Origin: Actinomycetes bacterium
Lineage (GTDB): Bacteria > Actinomycetota > Actinomycetes > Propionibacteriales > Propionibacteriaceae
DNA length: 7,357 nt
NCBI GenBank assembly: GCA_023437345.1
Contig: JAEZGC010000160.1
Span: 1 to 7,357, forward strand
Direction of reading: 5' to 3'
In this document: positions 5,467-7,357 of the stretch, piece by piece
Numbering within the stretch: the stretch's first letter is position 1
How the letters are laid out: each line of letters begins with the position of its first letter
Notes under the pieces: model-generated
What the model was told of the DNA's origin: nothing
Databases searched by the model: none
What the model saw: only the letters and a program-made list of their open reading frames with translations
Program-made: the position numbers and the translations under genes

Positions 5467-6735
5467 ATGGCATCGGCGGGTTACAGCTTCGCGTCCGGAA
5501 ACCTGCGCAAGCTGCTCGCCGCACCCCGTTACCTGCTCGGCAGCCTGCGGGCCCGGACGGTCGTCCGCGACCCGGGGCACTGGGTGATCGGCTCCGCCTT
5601 CGGAGTGGCCGACGGCGCCCTCGCCTTCGCCCGCGCGGCCCGCGAACTCCCCGACCCCCCGACCCTGACCTGGCTCGCCGGCTCGGAGGCGGAGGCGGCC
5701 GAGGCCCGCGCCGCCGGCTTCGACCACGTCCTGCCCCGCGACAGCCGGGAAGGGCTGGACGCGACGTTGCGGGCCGGGCTGGTGGCGGTCACCCACGGCT
5801 TCGGCGACGTGAACCGGTACGGGGTGAGCGGAGCGGTGATCGTCCAGCTGTGGCACGGCGCCCCGCTGAAGAAGCTGCACGCCGACTCCCCCGCCGTGGT
5901 CGGCGCCGGCGCCCTGGGCCGGATCCCCGGAATGACCGCGCTCACCCGCTGGGCCTACCGGCTGGGCACCCGCCGGATCTCACTCATCCCGGTGTCCTCC
6001 CCGCTCTTCCAGCCGTTCATGCGAAGCGCCTTCCACCTCACCGATGACCGGGTTCGGGTGCTCGGCGAGCCCCGCACCGACCTGCTCTTCGACGGCGAGC
6101 CGGACGAGCTCACCGCCGCCGCCCGGGAACTGCTGACGCGCCGCCTGGGTGACCTCGGGGACGCCCGCGTGGTGCTGTTCGCCCCCACCTGGCGCGATGG
6201 CGCACCCGACCCGGCGATCCCGTCGGATGCGGAGTGGGAGCTGATCGAGGAGTTCTGCGAGCGCCACAACCTGGTGCTGGTGATCCGTCCCCACCCGCTG
6301 GGGGTCGGCGCCTACTGCCGCGACTCCCACCGGGTGCGGCTGCTGCCGCCGAGCGTGCAGCCCGAGTCGATGCCGTTGTTGTGGGGGGCGGCGGCCCTGG
6401 TGACCGACTACTCCTCGATCCTGGTCGACTATGCGGTGACCGGGCGTCCGGTGGTCCTGCTCGCCCCCGACCTGGAGCGGTACCGGCGCACCCGGGGGCT
6501 GTACGTCGACTTCGAAGAGCTCTCCGGCGGTGAGTGGGCGAGCACCTGGCCCGAGGCGCTCGCCGCCCTTGACGGCCTCTTCAGCGACCCGGGGCGCCAC
6601 GCGGCGGCCGGGGCGCACAGCCGCCGACTGGCTGCCCGGTTCCACACCTTCACCGATGGACGCAATGCCGAACGGGTCGCGCAGGCCGCCGCCGGACTGG
6701 TCGCCGACCGCTTCGGCACCCGCCCGGCAGGCTGA
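5467..6735 (+). CDS. CDP-glycerol:glycerophosphotransferase family protein (teichoic-acid type)
   Basis: This 422-residue protein has the Glyphos_transf domain (PF04464, TagB/TagF family). Such enzymes transfer glycerol phosphate, or another polyol phosphate, from a CDP-activated donor to build teichoic-acid-like envelope polymers at the inner face of the membrane. Family motifs appear in order: VIVQLWHGAPLKKL (124-137), LGEPRTDLL (199-207), VLFAPTWRD (236-244), LVIRPHPLG (271-279), LVTDYSSILVDYAVTGRPVV (311-330), RGLYVDFEEL (343-352) and a C-terminal FHTFTDGRNAERV (392-404). His130 and His276 sit in the two His motifs conserved across the family. There is no signal peptide or clear transmembrane segment, and no fused glycosyltransferase domain as in longer TagF proteins. 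The frame stays open far upstream, so length does not fix the start; ATG 5467 is preferred because a -10 box lies eight bases away, and GTG 5449 is an in-frame alternative. No other envelope-polymer gene is in the window, so acceptor and polymer are unknown. Confidence 0.88.
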   Translation: MASAGYSFASGNLRKLLAAPRYLLGSLRARTVVRDPGHWVIGSAFGVADGALAFARAARELPDPPTLTWLAGSEAEAAEARAAGFDHVLPRDSREGLDATLRAGLVAVTHGFGDVNRYGVSGAVIVQLWHGAPLKKLHADSPAVVGAGALGRIPGMTALTRWAYRLGTRRISLIPVSSPLFQPFMRSAFHLTDDRVRVLGEPRTDLLFDGEPDELTAAARELLTRRLGDLGDARVVLFAPTWRDGAPDPAIPSDAEWELIEEFCERHNLVLVIRPHPLGVGAYCRDSHRVRLLPPSVQPESMPLLWGAAALVTDYSSILVDYAVTGRPVVLLAPDLERYRRTRGLYVDFEELSGGEWASTWPEALAALDGLFSDPGRHAAAGAHSRRLAARFHTFTDGRNAERVAQAAAGLVADRFGTRPAG

Positions 6736-6738
6736 CCG

Positions 6739-7357
6739 CTACAGCGCCGACAGCAGCCGCGGCAGGTCGGCCCCGTGCGTCCCGACGAGGTGGGCCCGGA
6801 GTTCGCCGACGAAGGCTGCCGGCTCGGCGAGCGTGGCGACCAGCCGGAGGTGCTCGGCGACCGTTGCCTCCGCGCGGCCCAGCAGCTGCTCGCCCAGGCT
6901 GATCAGCAGGAACCGTTGCCGGTCGGCGAGCCGGTCGTTGAGTTCCAGTAGGACGCGGTTGCCGGCGACCTCGACGAAGCTGCGGTGGAAGGCGACCGTC
7001 AGCTCGACGAACCCCCGCAGGTCGGACGCGGCCAGCGCCTCGCGCTGCGCCTCGATCCCGGCCGTCAGCTGCTGGGCCAGGGCGGATCGGTCCGGGGCGG
7101 AGGCGAGCTGCACCGCCGAGGACTCCAGGACCAGCCGGGCCTGGGCCAGCTCGGTGACCATCCGGTCGTCGACGCCGCGGACCAGGGCGCCGCGCTTGGG
7201 GTAGACCGTGATCCAACCCTCGTCCTGCAACCGGACCAGCGCGGCCCGCACCGGCGTCCGGCTCACCCCGATCCGGCCGGCCAGCGCCTCCTCCCCCAGC
7301 ATCGAGCCGGGAGCGTGCTCGCCCCCCAGGATGCCGGCCCGGATCGCCTGGTAGGCC
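6739..7357 (-). CDS. GntR-family transcriptional regulator, FCD (FadR) subfamily, N-terminus cut off
   Basis: The right edge of the window cuts this gene a few codons after its start; 205 residues are visible, reading inward from AYQAIRAGILGGEHAPGS. The N-terminal winged helix-turn-helix is unmistakable (AYQAIRAGIL, then LGEEALAGRIGVSRTPVRAAL, then the wing ITVYPKRGALV). The C-terminal effector domain is all-helical FCD type, with ARLVLESSAVQLA, VAFHRSFVEVAGNRVLLEL and AEHLRLV. Relatives bind short operators as dimers and respond to organic acids, sugar acids or acyl-CoA. The Asp usually found four residues before the His of the FH motif is Thr here (TVAFH), so metal binding may be altered. 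Its stop codon is three bases from that of the convergent glycerophosphotransferase gene. An internal ATG at 7302 would delete the first recognition-domain helix and is not the start. Ligand and targets are not visible. Confidence 0.92.
   Translation of the reverse strand, partial: AYQAIRAGILGGEHAPGSMLGEEALAGRIGVSRTPVRAALVRLQDEGWITVYPKRGALVRGVDDRMVTELAQARLVLESSAVQLASAPDRSALAQQLTAGIEAQREALAASDLRGFVELTVAFHRSFVEVAGNRVLLELNDRLADRQRFLLISLGEQLLGRAEATVAEHLRLVATLAEPAAFVGELRAHLVGTHGADLPRLLSAL

Noticed and set aside
5184..5880. Minus-strand frames translating the array as RPPVREN-, PSPCAGE- or RTVPLCG-type peptide repeats
   Set aside because: A 21-bp period gives a heptapeptide repeat in every frame. 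The flanking sequence in these frames is antisense of real genes and none has a convincing start or ribosome-binding site.

Overview
The window is very GC-rich, nearly gapless DNA. Its most diagnostic content is a heterodimeric, adenosylcobalamin-dependent methylmalonyl-CoA mutase locus (mutA-mutB). MutA and MutB read very close to what I recall of the Propionibacterium freudenreichii subsp. shermanii proteins, including the MutA C-terminus and MutB residue numbering. Together with actinobacterial codon use and leaderless-type promoters, this points to an actinobacterium, most likely in Propionibacteriales/Propionibacteriaceae. The species cannot be named from this sequence.

Layout. On the minus strand, four genes run from 5214 down to 1. 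They are a CNNM/CorB-type membrane protein with DUF21, paired CBS and CorC_HlyC domains (5214-3871), an APH/maltokinase-fold phosphotransferase (3838-2621), mutA (2550-700) and the N-terminal third of mutB (703-1, cut by the window edge). mutA and mutB overlap by four bases and are clearly translationally coupled. The 70-base gap before mutA holds a weak candidate terminator, a FadR-like 9-bp palindrome and a TAGGCT -10 box placed for a leaderless transcript, so mutAB probably has its own promoter. From 5467 to 6735 a plus-strand gene encodes a CDP-glycerol:glycerophosphotransferase-type enzyme. It converges on a GntR/FCD-family regulator (minus strand, 6739 to beyond 7357), with only three bases between the two stop codons.

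The 252-base divergent intergenic region (5215-5466) is the only sizeable non-coding stretch. Half of it is a head-to-tail array of six 21-bp repeats, three of them identical, plus a decayed seventh. It lies between the promoter of the CNNM gene and the presumed leaderless promoter of the glycerophosphotransferase gene.

How the genes fit together. mutA/mutB interconvert succinyl-CoA and (R)-methylmalonyl-CoA in propionate metabolism. The CNNM protein (ion transport), the small-molecule kinase and the cell-envelope polymer enzyme have no evident pathway link to it. I see no defence system, prophage, insertion sequence, RNA gene or CRISPR array. The items most worth a second look are the 21-bp repeat array, the possible GntR-type operator in front of mutA, and the maltokinase-like signature in the phosphotransferase.
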